Shown in pieces: positions 8,653-18,453 of a stretch of DNA of 39,985 nucleotides. A program made the position numbers and the translations under genes. Each line of letters opens with the position of its first letter. Position 1 is the first letter of the stretch. The notes below the pieces were generated by a model, which did not search any database, had not been told where the DNA came from, and worked only from the letters and a program-made list of their open reading frames with translations. The DNA is taken from the NCBI GenBank assembly GCA_018242065.1, contig JAFECQ010000006.1, forward strand, positions 185,860 to 225,844, written 5' to 3'. Origin of the DNA: Pseudomonadota bacterium. Its GTDB lineage: Bacteria; Pseudomonadota; Alphaproteobacteria; UBA9655.

Positions 8653-10938
8653 ATGAAAGAGACTCTTTATCAGCGAGCACTTGATTACCATCGCCAAAAA
8701 CCTGCCGGTAAGCTTAAAATTGTCGCAACGAAGCCTCTTTCCACTCAAGAGGATTTGGCCTTAGCTTATTCACCGGGTGTGGCTGCTGCAAGTGAAGCAA
8801 TCCAAAAAGATCCGCATGAAGCAGCTTGTCTTACGGGACGCGCGAATCTTGTAGGAGTTATTAGTAACGGAACAGCTGTTTTAGGACTTGGAAATATCGG
8901 TCCTTTAGCTGCAAAGCCGGTGATGGAAGGTAAAGCCGTTCTCTTTAAGAAATTTGCTGGAATTGATGTGTTTGATATTGAAGTCAGCGAACCTGATCCA
9001 GTGAAATTAGTAGAAATTATTGCAAGTCTTGAGCCCACTTTTGGAGGGATTAATTTAGAAGATATTAAAGCTCCTGAATGTTTTTATGTTGAACAGGAGC
9101 TAAAAAAGCGTCTTAAGATTCCTGTATTTCATGACGATCAACACGGTACGGCTATAATCGTTGGTGCTGCTGTTCTTAACGCGCTTAAACTCGTAAATAA
9201 GAAAATTGAAGAAGTAAAACTCGTGACATCCGGAGCAGGAGCTGCTGCTATCGCATGTTTAGACGTACTTGTTAGTTTGGGGCTTAAAAAAGAACATATC
9301 ATTGCCACCGATCAAACAGGGGTTATTTATAAGGGGCGTCCTGGGAAGATGGATGCTTTTAAAGAAAAATATGCGACAGAAAAAACGGCACGAGCTTTAG
9401 GTGATGCTATGCGGGATGCGGATATTTTTCTCGGTCTTTCCGCGGCAGGTGTATTAAAAAAAGAGATGGTTGCAACAATGGCGGCGCGTCCCATCATTTT
9501 AGCGCTTGCAAATCCTATCCCTGAAATTTTACCTGAAGAAGTCAAAAAGGTTCGGTCAGATGCCATTATGGCAACAGGTCGTTCAGATTATCCAAACCAA
9601 GTGAATAATGTTCTCTGTTTTCCTTTTATCTTTAGAGGTGCACTTGACGTTGGGGCAACTACAATTAATGAGGAAATGAAGCTTGCGTGTGTAAAAGCTC
9701 TTGCAGAGCTTACACATCAAGATCCTTCTGATGTTGTTACCGCGATTTATAGTCAAGAAGATATCCAATTTGGACCAAATTATATCATTCCGAAACCCTT
9801 TGATCCACGTCTTGTCACGGAACTTCCTCCTGCAGTGGCAGAGGCTGCGATGCGCACAGGGGTTGCGGCGCGTCCTCTCGCTGATCTTGAGGCTTATAAA
9901 GAAAAGCTCTCAGAGTTTGTTTATCGTTCAAGTTTTGTTATGAAACCCATTTTTAGTCGTGCAAAAGCTAATCCTCGTAAACTTGTGTACGCTGAAGGAG
10001 AGGACGAGCGTGTTTTACAAGCTGCGCAACGTGTTCTTGAAGAAGGAATCGCTCAGCCTATTCTTATAGGCAGGCGAGATGTTGTGGCTTCTCGTATTAA
10101 GCGACTTAATTTGCGAATGGAAATGGATCGGGACTTTGAACTCGTGGATCCACAAAATGATAGACGCTACAATCAATACTGGACGGAATATCATCGTCTA
10201 ATGCAACGAAAGGGTGTTTCTCCTGATTCAGCAAAAATTGTCCTTCGAACAAATTTTTCCGTTATTGCTAGCCTTATGGTTCATTTTGGGGAAGCTGATA
10301 CAGCCTTGTGTGGTCCTGTAGGACGATATGGTCATCACTTAGAAACGATATTAGATATTGTTGGACTTCGCACTGGGTTAGAAGTGGCCGCTGCCATGAG
10401 TATTATGGTTCTTGAAAAAGGATCGTTTTTCTTTTGTGATCCTTATGTAAATTTAAATCCGACAGCCTTTCAATTAGCTGAAATGGCTGTTATGGCTGCT
10501 GAACAAGTTCGTCAATTTGGAATTATTCCCAAACTTGCTTTGCTTTCTCATTCAAACTTTGGAACATATAATGATGATTCTGCCATTAAAATGCGCCAAG
10601 CTCTCTCTAGAATCCGAGTTCTTTCCCCAGCATTAGAAGTTGAAGGTGAAATGCATGCAGACGCTGCGTTAAATGAAATAATTCGTTTGAGAACCTTTCC
10701 TGATTCTCTCCTTAAAGGGCAGGCAAATTTATTAATAATGCCGAACTTAGATACGGCCAATATTTCTTTTAATATGATAAAAGCAATGGCTGATGGACAA
10801 CCCATCGGACCAATTTTATTAGGGCCTGGGAAACCTATTCATATTCTGACCCCTTCTGTGACCACACGTGGGATTTTTAACATGTCAGCATTGGCTGTTG
10901 TGGGTGCACAAAAGAAAAGCAGGACATCCGCGCTTTAG
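8653..10938 (+). CDS. maeB: NADP-dependent malic enzyme with C-terminal phosphotransacetylase-like domain
   Basis: A 761-residue MaeB-type enzyme that decarboxylates malate to pyruvate with NADP reduction. Residues 1 to about 430 are the malic enzyme part: [12 protein letters not shown] near the start, the metal/substrate region [24 protein letters not shown], and the nucleotide site [16 protein letters not shown]. The last ~320 residues are a phosphotransacetylase-like domain (starting near [25 protein letters not shown]), known in this family to act in regulation and oligomerisation, not catalysis. A longer in-frame start at 8554 lies inside the tRNA and is rejected; the ATG at 8653 has GTGAGGACACC before it. 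mgtE follows after 12 bases. Confidence 0.95.
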   Translation: MKETLYQRALDYHRQKPAGKLKIVATKPLSTQEDLALAYSPGVAAASEAIQKDPHEAACLTGRANLVGVISNGTAVLGLGNIGPLAAKPVMEGKAVLFKKFAGIDVFDIEVSEPDPVKLVEIIASLEPTFGGINLEDIKAPECFYVEQELKKRLKIPVFHDDQHGTAIIVGAAVLNALKLVNKKIEEVKLVTSGAGAAAIACLDVLVSLGLKKEHIIATDQTGVIYKGRPGKMDAFKEKYATEKTARALGDAMRDADIFLGLSAAGVLKKEMVATMAARPIILALANPIPEILPEEVKKVRSDAIMATGRSDYPNQVNNVLCFPFIFRGALDVGATTINEEMKLACVKALAELTHQDPSDVVTAIYSQEDIQFGPNYIIPKPFDPRLVTELPPAVAEAAMRTGVAARPLADLEAYKEKLSEFVYRSSFVMKPIFSRAKANPRKLVYAEGEDERVLQAAQRVLEEGIAQPILIGRRDVVASRIKRLNLRMEMDRDFELVDPQNDRRYNQYWTEYHRLMQRKGVSPDSAKIVLRTNFSVIASLMVHFGEADTALCGPVGRYGHHLETILDIVGLRTGLEVAAAMSIMVLEKGSFFFCDPYVNLNPTAFQLAEMAVMAAEQVRQFGIIPKLALLSHSNFGTYNDDSAIKMRQALSRIRVLSPALEVEGEMHADAALNEIIRLRTFPDSLLKGQANLLIMPNLDTANISFNMIKAMADGQPIGPILLGPGKPIHILTPSVTTRGIFNMSALAVVGAQKKSRTSAL

Positions 10939-10950
10939 TTTAGAGGGATC

Positions 10951-12342
10951 ATGATTGATAAAGTGCATCTTCACGAACAAGAACACGGTAAAAATGACTC
11001 TCTTTATGGTGTGTCGCAAAATACAATTCGAGCTTTAGAAGTCGCACTGGAAGATGAAGAAGAAAAAAAAGTAAAGAAGCTCCTTCAACCCCTTCATGCT
11101 GCGGATGTAGCTGTTGTTATTGAGTATCTCGCTCCTCATTTACGTCACAATCTAATTGAAATTTTACGTTTTCGTTTTGACCCCGATATTCTTACCCATC
11201 TGAATGAGACAGTTCGAGAAGAGGTTGTTGAACAAATTGGAACGCGTGAAATAGCAGAAGCTATTATAGGGCTTGAAAGTAACGAGGCTGTTGCTCTTAT
11301 AGAAGATTTAGAAGAAGACCAACAAAAAGAAATTCTAGACTCAATCCCCATTGGGGAACGTGTCATTTTAGAAGAGGTTCTTACATATCCAGAAGATAGT
11401 GCAGCTCGCCTCATGCAGCGAGAGATTATTTGTGTTCCCAGTTTTTGGACAGTCGCTGAAACTCTTAAATATTTGACAGAAGAAAAGGAGCTTCCTGATA
11501 AATTTTATGATCTTTTTATTGTTGATCCGAAGCATACCCCTATTGGAGAAGTCTCCCTAAGTTCTTTGCTTCGTGAGCTTCCTACGACGAAGATTTTGGA
11601 TATTATGCGCGTCGATATTAAACGGATTCCTGTGTTGATGGATCAGGAAGAAGTAGCTCTTCTCTTTCGGAAATATGGTTTGGTTTCCGCGCCTGTTGTA
11701 GATGAAGGTGGACGCATTGTAGGAATGATTACAGTTGATGATGTTGTGGATGTTATTGAAGAGGAAGCTGAAGAAGATATTATGTTACTTTCTCGTGTTA
11801 CAGAATCGGATTTTTATGAGCCTCTATTAAGTACGTCTTATTCGCGTATTCGTTGGCTTATGATTTCCCTTGTCAATACGCTTTTAGCTGTCACCGTCAT
11901 TTCGCAATTTCAAAGCACTATTGAAAAAATGGTTGCTCTCGCTGTTTTGATGCCCATCAATGCCGCGATGAGTGGAAATGCTGGTATGCAAGTTGTGACA
12001 GTTGCAGTGCGGGCTATCGCTACCCGTGAATTGGGTGGTGCCAATATGAATAGAGCCATTTGGAAAGAAATTCTTGTGGGGCTCATAAATGGAATCGTAT
12101 TCGGAGGAGTAATGGGAGCCATAGCTGCTTTTTGGTTTGCAGACCCTGCTTTAGGTATTGTATTAGGAGGTGCCTTAATTTTTAACATGATTTGGGCGGC
12201 ATTTTGGGGAATTACTTTCCCGATTCTTATTAATAAAATGGGAATGGATCCTGCGTTGAGTGCAGGGCCTTTGTTAACAACAACAACCGATTTAGTAGGA
12301 TTTGCAACTTTTTTAGGATTAGCATGGTATTTTCTAGTTTAG
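10951..12342 (+). CDS. mgtE: Magnesium transporter MgtE
   Basis: A 463-residue MgtE-family Mg2+ channel. The order is the acidic cytosolic N domain (superhelix; residues about 25-150), two CBS domains (about 150-275; second ends with GGRIVGMITVDDVVDVIEEE), and a five-helix membrane domain (about 300-463). The membrane domain carries PINAAMSGNAGMQVVTVAVRA, which forms the dimer pore. In known MgtE proteins, Mg2+ binding at the N/CBS interface closes the channel. It follows maeB by 12 bases and is probably co-transcribed; MaeB needs a divalent metal, though the pairing may be incidental. Confidence 0.95.
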   Translation: MIDKVHLHEQEHGKNDSLYGVSQNTIRALEVALEDEEEKKVKKLLQPLHAADVAVVIEYLAPHLRHNLIEILRFRFDPDILTHLNETVREEVVEQIGTREIAEAIIGLESNEAVALIEDLEEDQQKEILDSIPIGERVILEEVLTYPEDSAARLMQREIICVPSFWTVAETLKYLTEEKELPDKFYDLFIVDPKHTPIGEVSLSSLLRELPTTKILDIMRVDIKRIPVLMDQEEVALLFRKYGLVSAPVVDEGGRIVGMITVDDVVDVIEEEAEEDIMLLSRVTESDFYEPLLSTSYSRIRWLMISLVNTLLAVTVISQFQSTIEKMVALAVLMPINAAMSGNAGMQVVTVAVRAIATRELGGANMNRAIWKEILVGLINGIVFGGVMGAIAAFWFADPALGIVLGGALIFNMIWAAFWGITFPILINKMGMDPALSAGPLLTTTTDLVGFATFLGLAWYFLV

Positions 12343-12419
12343 AAAAGAGATCCCATACGTTATTTAAAAATAAATACGATTTTAATTAAATATTAGTCTT
12401 TTTTTTGCTATCATCATTC

Positions 12420-12448
12420 TTGGAGATTTTTATCGCATGCGTTAAATG
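12420..12448 (+). promoter_or_regulatory. Weak candidate promoter before the His-rich protein gene
   Basis: TTGGAG (12420-12425) and TAAATG (12443-12448) have a 17-base spacer. The -10 is poor. The region is A+T-rich and other placements are possible. Confidence 0.25.
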
Positions 12449-12491
12449 AACGTAAGATTATCTTCATAATAAAAAAACACATGGAGGAAAA

Positions 12492-13145
12492 ATGAGAAAT
12501 TTAGTTTTAACTGCGGTTTCAGTTGTTGCTCTTATGGCTGCTTCTGGGGCTAATGCTCAAGACAAAGGTCAAGCTGGAGCACCAGACGCATCAAAAATGA
12601 TGGATCTTCAACCTGCTCCTCAAGCAGGTGCTCCGCAGGCGGCTGCACCTGCTATGCCGAAAGCTGCGCCTATGGCGAAGGCACCGGCTAAGCGGCACAT
12701 AGCTCCACACAAAGTACGTCACCATAAACCTCATCATCATAAACATCATCACAAAGGTGGCGCTTATTATCCCGTTGAAGTTCAGGGGGTTTATGTAACT
12801 TTCCCACCAATGGACGTATATGGAAGTCCTGTATGCAATCCTGAATATTTTTGGGGTAAAACAGACTGTCCTTATGCATACCATGGCGGCTACTTCTGGT
12901 ATCCTCACTCTCGTGCTGATATGTTAAAAGACTATGCTCCTTACAATGCTGGCGGAGTGTATTGGTATGCTAGCCATATGCACCCATATATGGTGTACGG
13001 CCAAAGAATGCCAATGGCTTATACCTATCCATACCCGCTTTATGCTCCTCATCCAATGGATAGAGCGTTGTATCAAGGTCAACCTGCACCGATGGCACAA
13101 AAGTGGGGAACTGCTCCTGATATACGCGCTGCAGAAGCAGAATAA
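12492..13145 (+). CDS. Secreted Ala/Pro- and His-rich protein of unknown function
   Basis: A 217-residue protein with a classical signal peptide ending ASGANA (cleavage near residue 22). The mature part begins with an Ala/Pro/Met low-complexity stretch (about 27-67). A His/Lys cluster follows (residues 69-87, with runs such as HHKPHHHKHHHK). The C-terminal ~125 residues are rich in Tyr, Pro, Gly and His (YPYPLYAPHPM, GGYFWYPHSRADM). The His cluster could bind Ni, Zn, Cu or another metal at the cell surface, by inference only. It has a strong ribosome binding site (ggagg) and its own terminator, so it is probably monocistronic and well expressed. No family recognised. Confidence 0.8.
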   Translation: MRNLVLTAVSVVALMAASGANAQDKGQAGAPDASKMMDLQPAPQAGAPQAAAPAMPKAAPMAKAPAKRHIAPHKVRHHKPHHHKHHHKGGAYYPVEVQGVYVTFPPMDVYGSPVCNPEYFWGKTDCPYAYHGGYFWYPHSRADMLKDYAPYNAGGVYWYASHMHPYMVYGQRMPMAYTYPYPLYAPHPMDRALYQGQPAPMAQKWGTAPDIRAAEAE

Positions 13146-13163
13146 TTATACGAGCTGTTAAAT

Positions 13164-13193
13164 AAAAAGGGGAGTTTTATACTCCCCTTTTTT
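13164..13193 (+). terminator. Rho-independent terminator
   Basis: A 12-bp stem AAAAAGGGGAGT / ACTCCCCTTTTT with a 5-base loop (TTTAT) and a T-run. It is placed 18 bases after the His-rich gene. Because the stem is A-rich on one side and T-rich on the other, it could also serve the convergent gene at 13238-13438. Confidence 0.9.
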
Positions 13194-13237
13194 TCTACTC
13201 TGATACTGTTTTAAAATCTCACTTTAGATGCATAACT

Positions 13238-13438
13238 TTAAGAAAAATCTTTTTCGGTCACTAATGTCCATCCTTGTTCTGTTGGACTCTTGAGGAAATT
13301 TGTCTCGTTTCTTTTATTCCAATCCGCATGCGCTAAAGAAATTAAGGTGATAAATGTTCCTATTAAAAGCGGAACGACCATCAAAAGAAAAAAGTGCTTT
13401 TGAGTGATAACTTTATGAGGACGAACGTTAACTTTCAT
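13238..13438 (-). CDS. Small membrane protein of unknown function
   Basis: A 66-residue protein: a basic N-terminus (MKVNVRPHKVITQKH), one hydrophobic helix (FFLLMVVPLLIGTFITLISLAHA), then a short polar tail ending TLVTEKDFS. The helix could be an anchor or an uncleaved signal (AHA could be a cleavage site). An agagga ribosome binding site stands 5 bases before the ATG, which supports a real gene. It is convergent with the His-rich gene and divergent from dusB. No family recognised. Confidence 0.6.
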   Translation of the reverse strand: MKVNVRPHKVITQKHFFLLMVVPLLIGTFITLISLAHADWNKRNETNFLKSPTEQGWTLVTEKDFS

Positions 13439-13543
13439 TGGAATCCTCTAAAATAAATGGGGATGTGAGTTAATAGTATCCAATAAGGATAAAATCTTAG
13501 TTAAAACTTTCTCTCTAAATTATTAATTTACCTTTTATTGTTC

Positions 13544-13571
13544 TTGAAAAATCTATAACGATAGAGATAAT
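13544..13571 (+). promoter_or_regulatory. Candidate promoter of the dusB-ntrYX block
   Basis: TTGAAA (13544-13549), a 16-base spacer, and GATAAT (13566-13571) stand 27 bases before the dusB ATG, giving a short 5' leader. Confidence 0.45.
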
Positions 13572-13598
13572 GGACTACGTTCAAGAAAAAGGACACTC

Positions 13599-14573
13599 AT
13601 GGCGTTGTGTATAGGTACAGTGGTGTTACAAGACCAAGTTATTTTGGCGCCCATGTCAGGTGTGACGGATATGCCATTTCGCCGTTTAGTGAAAAGGCAA
13701 GGAGCAAGCCTTGTCATTTCTGAAATGATTGCAAGTCAAGCAATGATACGTCAAACACGTCAATCCTTATTGATGTCTATGCATAGATCTGACGAATATC
13801 CTATGGCTGTACAACTTGCTGGATGCGAGCCAGAAGTTATGGCGGAAGCAGCAAGATTGAATGTAGATCGTGGCGCAATGCTTATCGACATTAATATGGG
13901 TTGCCCTATGAAAAAAGTTGTTAACGGTTATGCTGGTTCGGCTTTGATGAAAGATGAACGACACGCTGCAAAGATTATTGAAGCGACTGTTAAAGCAGTT
14001 ACCATTCCCGTCACTCTTAAAATGCGGACGGGATGGGATGATCAGAACCGCAATGCTCCTCGCCTTGCAAAAATTGCAGAGGATTGTGGTGTTAAAATGA
14101 TTACTATCCATGGAAGAACAAGATGTCAGCTTTATAATGGAAAAGCAGATTGGCCATTTATTAGAAAAGTTAAAGAGACCGTAAGTATTCCGGTTGTTGG
14201 GAATGGTGATGTTGTAACGGTGGAAAATGCAAGAGATATATTAAACATCTCTGGGGCTGATGGCGTTATGATTGGACGAGGAGCTTATGGAAGACCTTGG
14301 TTTTTAAAACAAACTAGTCATTTTCTTAAGACTAATGAAAAACTTCAAGATCCTTCTCTTGAAGAACAACGAAATCTCGTGTTAGAGCATTTTGAAGAAA
14401 TGTTGATCCATTATGGAGAACAGACTGGTATTTTAATGGCGCGAAAACATTTAGGTTGGTATAGCAAGGGGTTAACAGAGTCTGCAGAATTTCGGGTTGC
14501 TATTAACCAAGCCAGTGAAGTAGAAAAAATAAAAGAGCTTATCAAGATACTTTATGAAAAAAACCTGGTGTGA
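13599..14573 (+). CDS. dusB: tRNA-dihydrouridine synthase B
   Basis: A 324-residue flavin enzyme that reduces uridine to dihydrouridine in the tRNA D-loop; also called nifR3 in alphaproteobacteria. It opens with the FMN-binding block [17 protein letters not shown]. The catalytic cysteine is in [20 protein letters not shown], followed by [15 protein letters not shown] and the phosphate-site region [11 protein letters not shown] / [16 protein letters not shown]. In many alphaproteobacteria this gene heads nifR3-ntrB-ntrC-ntrY-ntrX; in gammaproteobacteria it heads dusB-fis. Here a Fis-sized gene and ntrYX follow directly, a mix of the two orders. Confidence 0.96.
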   Translation: MALCIGTVVLQDQVILAPMSGVTDMPFRRLVKRQGASLVISEMIASQAMIRQTRQSLLMSMHRSDEYPMAVQLAGCEPEVMAEAARLNVDRGAMLIDINMGCPMKKVVNGYAGSALMKDERHAAKIIEATVKAVTIPVTLKMRTGWDDQNRNAPRLAKIAEDCGVKMITIHGRTRCQLYNGKADWPFIRKVKETVSIPVVGNGDVVTVENARDILNISGADGVMIGRGAYGRPWFLKQTSHFLKTNEKLQDPSLEEQRNLVLEHFEEMLIHYGEQTGILMARKHLGWYSKGLTESAEFRVAINQASEVEKIKELIKILYEKNLV

Positions 14574-14579
14574 TGATAA

Positions 14580-14849
14580 ATGAATGATTTCGATCAACAA
14601 CTTTTTAGTATGGGACTGCGAGAGGTTGTCGAGAGATATTTGAGGCACTATTTTGATCTCCATGGCGAAATTTTACCTGCTGAAGGTCTTTATCCTTGTT
14701 TAATCAAAGAAATCGAACGTCCTTTAATTGAAGAAGCTTTAAGGCGTTTAAAAGGAAACCAAGTGCAGGTTGCAAAGCTTTTGGGAATTAACCGTAATAC
14801 CCTGAGACGTAAGATATTGGATCTTAGCATTTCTCTTGAGGCTCTTTGA
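14580..14849 (+). CDS. Stand-alone Fis-type DNA-binding protein (NtrC C-terminal-like)
   Basis: An 89-residue protein whose whole length matches E. coli Fis and the C-terminal DNA-binding domain of alphaproteobacterial Ntr[18 protein letters not shown] is the first helix, [18 protein letters not shown] the dimer/core helix, and [20 protein letters not shown] (residues 60-79) the helix-turn-helix. Its length is close to that of Fis (98). It starts 6 bases after dusB and ends 4 bases before ntrY, so all are one operon. The exact alphaproteobacterial details ([25 protein letters not shown]) look more like NtrC than enterobacterial Fis. No receiver or AAA+ domain is present. Possible roles: nucleoid/transcription factor, or a relic of ntrC kept as a small regulator. 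Confidence 0.85.
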   Translation: MNDFDQQLFSMGLREVVERYLRHYFDLHGEILPAEGLYPCLIKEIERPLIEEALRRLKGNQVQVAKLLGINRNTLRRKILDLSISLEAL

Positions 14850-14853
14850 CCCA

Positions 14854-17049
14854 ATGTCTCATCAAATACTTGGAAAATTAAATGAATGGGCAAGTCAGTA
14901 TAAATTAGGGCGTAAACTTCTTGTTTTTTTAGTGGTGAGTTCGATTTTCTCTGTTCTTGCCACCTATATTATGCTCACGAATGCTCCTCCCTTTATTAAG
15001 AGTCGGAAGTTTCTTATTTTTCTTCTAAGTCTTGATTTCGTCTTTTTGATGACGCTCGGGGCTGTTGTTGCAAAGTATGTTGCTGCTCTCTGGGCGGAGA
15101 GAAAAAGCGACCAAGCAGGATCCAAACTTCATAGCCGTATCGTTGCGATATTTAGTCTTTTAGCAATTGCACCCACAATACTTGTGGCGGGATTCTCAGC
15201 TATTTTTTTTAATATTGTTATTCAGAGCTGGTTTAATCAACGTGTTGAAACAGCTATTGATGAATCTATCAAGGTTGCTGATGCTTACTTAGGCGAACAT
15301 CAGAAAGTTATTAGCGCCAACGCAGAAGCGATGGCGGCAGAACTTGTGCCACTCGTACGCTACACGGTTCCTGAATCAGGCATTATTACTGAAAAGCTGA
15401 TGGAAGAGACGGAGCTGCGAGGATTGGATGAAGCTATTGTGATTAGTGATACTTTGAATATTTTAGGCCGTTCTCGGTTTTCTTTTGCTTTGGATTTTGA
15501 GCCTGAACTTATAAAGCATATGAGACAAGCTAAAACAGCTCCTGTTGTCTACACAAATGAAGAGAAGGATCGTGTTCGCGCACTTATTAATATTGATCCA
15601 GTAACAAATACTTTTTTGCTGGTGGGACGAAGAGTTTCTCCAACGGTTTTAAGTCGTGTAGAAAATGCTTCAAATGCGGCGCGTGAATATAAGCGCCTTG
15701 AATCCTCTGGATCAAGCATTGCTCTAAAATTTGCTGGAATTTTCGTTGGTGTTGCCGTTCTCTTGCTTTTGGCAGCTGTTTTGGGTGGGTTATTGTTTGC
15801 AAATAAATTAGCGCGTCCTATTGGTCGTTTAATTCGAGCTTCAGATGAGGTTTGTAAAGGAAACCTTTCCGTACGTATAGCCGAGGAAGAAGAAACGGAA
15901 GAGCTTTCTTCACTTACTTCAGCGTTTAATCGTATGACAGCACAGCTTGAGTCTCAACGAGATGAACTTATGGTTGCGAATGAACAAATTGATGAAAAAC
16001 GACGTTTTACGGAGGCTGTTTTAGCGGGTGTTTCAGCAGGTGTTATTGGGTTAGATGCTAAGGGAAATATTCATTTGTCCAACCAATCAGCTAGCAAACT
16101 TCTTGGGATTGAGTTGAAAGATTCAGTTGGGAAAAACTTGACAAAGGTTGTTCCTGAAATGGCTTCTCTTTTTCGGGAAATTAAAGAAACAGGCACAACT
16201 TTCACCGAAAAACAAATCACGCTTAATCAAGATGGGCATGGGCATACACTTTTGGTTCGTCTTGCACTTAATAAAATGCGCACTAAATTGACGGGATATG
16301 TTGTTACTTTTGATGATATTACCCAACTGCAAGCTGCTCAAAGGAAGGCTGCTTGGGCAGAGATGGCAAGACGTATTGCTCATGAAATTAAAAATCCACT
16401 AACGCCCATTCAACTTTCAGCTGAACGTTTAAAACGAAGATATACGAAACAAATTTTGCAAGATCCTGAAACATTTCAAAACTGTGTCGATACCATTATT
16501 CGACAAGTGGATCATTTAGGACAACTCGTTGGAGAGTTTTCCTCCTTTGCACGTATGCCTGCTCCTAATATGAGGTCCGAAGATTTGGTGCAAATATGTA
16601 GGGAGGAAATTTTTCTGCAACAGCATAGTCATCCAGAGATTAAATTTGATTTTCTTATCCATCCCGATTCTTTATTATTTTTGTGTGATAGAGGACAGAT
16701 TGGACAAGTTCTTACAAATCTTATCAAAAATGCTGTCGAGGCGATCGAAGCTAAAAATATACACGATGGCCAGATTGACATAAGTTTGAAAACGGAAGGC
16801 GATAAACTGATTTTGAAAATTGCAGATAATGGAATTGGTTTGCCTTCTGAAGGAAGAGAACGCTTAACGGAACCTTATGTAACTTTTCGTGAAAAAGGGA
16901 CAGGACTAGGGCTTGCGATCGTTAAAAAAATCGTAGAAGATCATGGAGGAAGTCTAGGATTCCAAGATTCACCGCCAGGAGGTGCAATTGTTCAAATTTC
17001 TTTTGTACGTCCGCAACAAAACGAATTAGCTTTAACTAAGGAACGTTAA
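14854..17049 (+). CDS. ntrY: Membrane sensor histidine kinase NtrY
   Basis: A 731-residue sensor kinase, partner of NtrX. The N-terminus has several membrane helices (about residues 27-120) before a periplasmic sensor region (about 125-280, with a further helix near 295-315). Then come HAMP (LARPIGRLIRASDEVCKGN), PAS (about 380-480, starting EAVLAGVSAGVIGLDAKGN), and HisKA with the phospho-acceptor His in RRIAHEIKNPLTPIQLS (H510). The ATP-binding domain follows, with N box (NLIKNAVEAIEA), G1 (IADNGIGLP) and G2 (KGTGLGLAIVKK). The start at 14854 is preferred over an in-frame codon 18 bases upstream inside the fis-like gene. NtrYX systems respond to nitrogen and redox/oxygen state and affect the envelope in other alphaproteobacteria. 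Confidence 0.94.
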   Translation: MSHQILGKLNEWASQYKLGRKLLVFLVVSSIFSVLATYIMLTNAPPFIKSRKFLIFLLSLDFVFLMTLGAVVAKYVAALWAERKSDQAGSKLHSRIVAIFSLLAIAPTILVAGFSAIFFNIVIQSWFNQRVETAIDESIKVADAYLGEHQKVISANAEAMAAELVPLVRYTVPESGIITEKLMEETELRGLDEAIVISDTLNILGRSRFSFALDFEPELIKHMRQAKTAPVVYTNEEKDRVRALINIDPVTNTFLLVGRRVSPTVLSRVENASNAAREYKRLESSGSSIALKFAGIFVGVAVLLLLAAVLGGLLFANKLARPIGRLIRASDEVCKGNLSVRIAEEEETEELSSLTSAFNRMTAQLESQRDELMVANEQIDEKRRFTEAVLAGVSAGVIGLDAKGNIHLSNQSASKLLGIELKDSVGKNLTKVVPEMASLFREIKETGTTFTEKQITLNQDGHGHTLLVRLALNKMRTKLTGYVVTFDDITQLQAAQRKAAWAEMARRIAHEIKNPLTPIQLSAERLKRRYTKQILQDPETFQNCVDTIIRQVDHLGQLVGEFSSFARMPAPNMRSEDLVQICREEIFLQQHSHPEIKFDFLIHPDSLLFLCDRGQIGQVLTNLIKNAVEAIEAKNIHDGQIDISLKTEGDKLILKIADNGIGLPSEGRERLTEPYVTFREKGTGLGLAIVKKIVEDHGGSLGFQDSPPGGAIVQISFVRPQQNELALTKER

Positions 17050-17051
17050 AA

Positions 17052-18431
17052 ATGAATCAAGATATTCTGATTGTGGATGATGAACCAGACATCAGGGAAC
17101 TTGTGGCAGGAATTTTAACTGACGAAGGGTATACGTGCCGTGTTGCTTCCACGGGAGAAAAAGCCCTAGAAGAAATCGCTTTACGCCAACCAAATCTTTT
17201 GATTTTGGATGTTTGGCTTGGAGATCCTAAATACGATGGACTCAAAATCTTGGAACTTATCAAAAAAACGAACGTCGAGCTTCCGATTGTAATGATTAGC
17301 GGACATGGAACAGTTGAAACAGCCGTCTCCGCCATTAAGATGGGAGCTTATGACTTTATTGAAAAGCCATTTAAAACAGATAGACTTTTATTAATTGTTT
17401 CGCGGGCTCTTGAAGCGGCGGGCTTACGGCGTGAAAATCGCCATTTGAAGGAAGAGGCCAATCCACCTCAAATGATCGGCACTTCGTCAGCAATTCTTGT
17501 CGTTCGTAAGACGATCGAAAAAGTAGCTCCAACGAATAGTCGTGTTCTTATGGTTGGCCCAGCAGGCGTAGGAAAAGAACTAGCTGCCCGTGAAATCCAT
17601 TCAATTTCAAAGCGAGCTTCGGGGCCCTTTCTTGTTCTTCATTGTAAGGCAGATTCTGAAGAGTCTATAGAGGCGCAACTTTTTGGGGTAGAATCAACCG
17701 ATGGAAATCCTCGTAAGTTGGGTATGCTAGAGCAAGCTCACGGCGGTTCTCTTTTTCTCGATGAAGTGACATTATTGCCTCTTGATGTTCAAGCTAAGCT
17801 TGTGCGCTTTTTGCATGAGCAAGCCTTTAAACGGGTCAATGGAGATCATAAAGTTATCGCTGATGTTCGTGTGTTTGCCGCGTCCCAGCATGATATCAAG
17901 AGCATTATTGAAGCAGGTTATTTTAGAGAAGATCTCTACTATCGACTTAATGTTATTACCTTGCATCTGCCTCCTTTAAAAGAGCGCCTTGAAGATATCC
18001 CAGATCTTGTTTCTTATTTTGTAGGATGTATTGCTCGGCAAGCAGGTGTTTCGAAACGTCAGTTTGCTGAATCCACTCTTGCCTTGATGAAAACATATGA
18101 ATGGCCAGGAAATGTCCTTGAATTACGGAATGTTGTGGAAAGAGCTTTAATTATGGCTCCTGCTGCAAATGACACACTCGTCACACCTGATGAGTTACCA
18201 CCAGAGGTAAAAGGAGAAAATCTATCATCCTTAACAACACAAAATGCTCCTGATTTTCTGGCAATGTCCCTGCGTGAAGCTCGAGAATATTTTGAAAGAG
18301 AGTATCTCCTTGCTCAAGTACAAAAGTTTGCGGGTAACATTTCACGCACGGCAAGTTTTATTGGGATGGAAAGATCAGCTCTTCATCGAAAGCTTCGTCA
18401 ACTTCAGGTTGAACGGAGAAAGAGCAGCTAG
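17052..18431 (+). CDS. ntrX: Response regulator NtrX (AAA+ type without the sigma54 GAFTGA loop)
   Basis: A 459-residue regulator. The receiver domain (1-120) has the acidic pocket DDEPD and phospho-acceptor D53 in LILDVWLGDPKYDG. The AAA+ domain has a Walker A (GPAGVGKE), Walker B (GGSLFLDE) and the R-finger region (YFREDLYYRLNVITLHLPPL). A Fis-type helix-turn-helix ends the protein (NISRTASFIGMERSALHRKL). The segment where sigma54 activators carry GAFTGA reads LFGVESTDGNPRKLGMLEQ, so the sigma54-contact motif is missing. I recall that NtrX proteins of some other alphaproteobacteria also lack it and act without sigma54. It follows ntrY by 2 bases. Confidence 0.94.
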   Translation: MNQDILIVDDEPDIRELVAGILTDEGYTCRVASTGEKALEEIALRQPNLLILDVWLGDPKYDGLKILELIKKTNVELPIVMISGHGTVETAVSAIKMGAYDFIEKPFKTDRLLLIVSRALEAAGLRRENRHLKEEANPPQMIGTSSAILVVRKTIEKVAPTNSRVLMVGPAGVGKELAAREIHSISKRASGPFLVLHCKADSEESIEAQLFGVESTDGNPRKLGMLEQAHGGSLFLDEVTLLPLDVQAKLVRFLHEQAFKRVNGDHKVIADVRVFAASQHDIKSIIEAGYFREDLYYRLNVITLHLPPLKERLEDIPDLVSYFVGCIARQAGVSKRQFAESTLALMKTYEWPGNVLELRNVVERALIMAPAANDTLVTPDELPPEVKGENLSSLTTQNAPDFLAMSLREAREYFEREYLLAQVQKFAGNISRTASFIGMERSALHRKLRQLQVERRKSS

Positions 18432-18453
18432 CTCTGCCTCCATGGAATTCATA

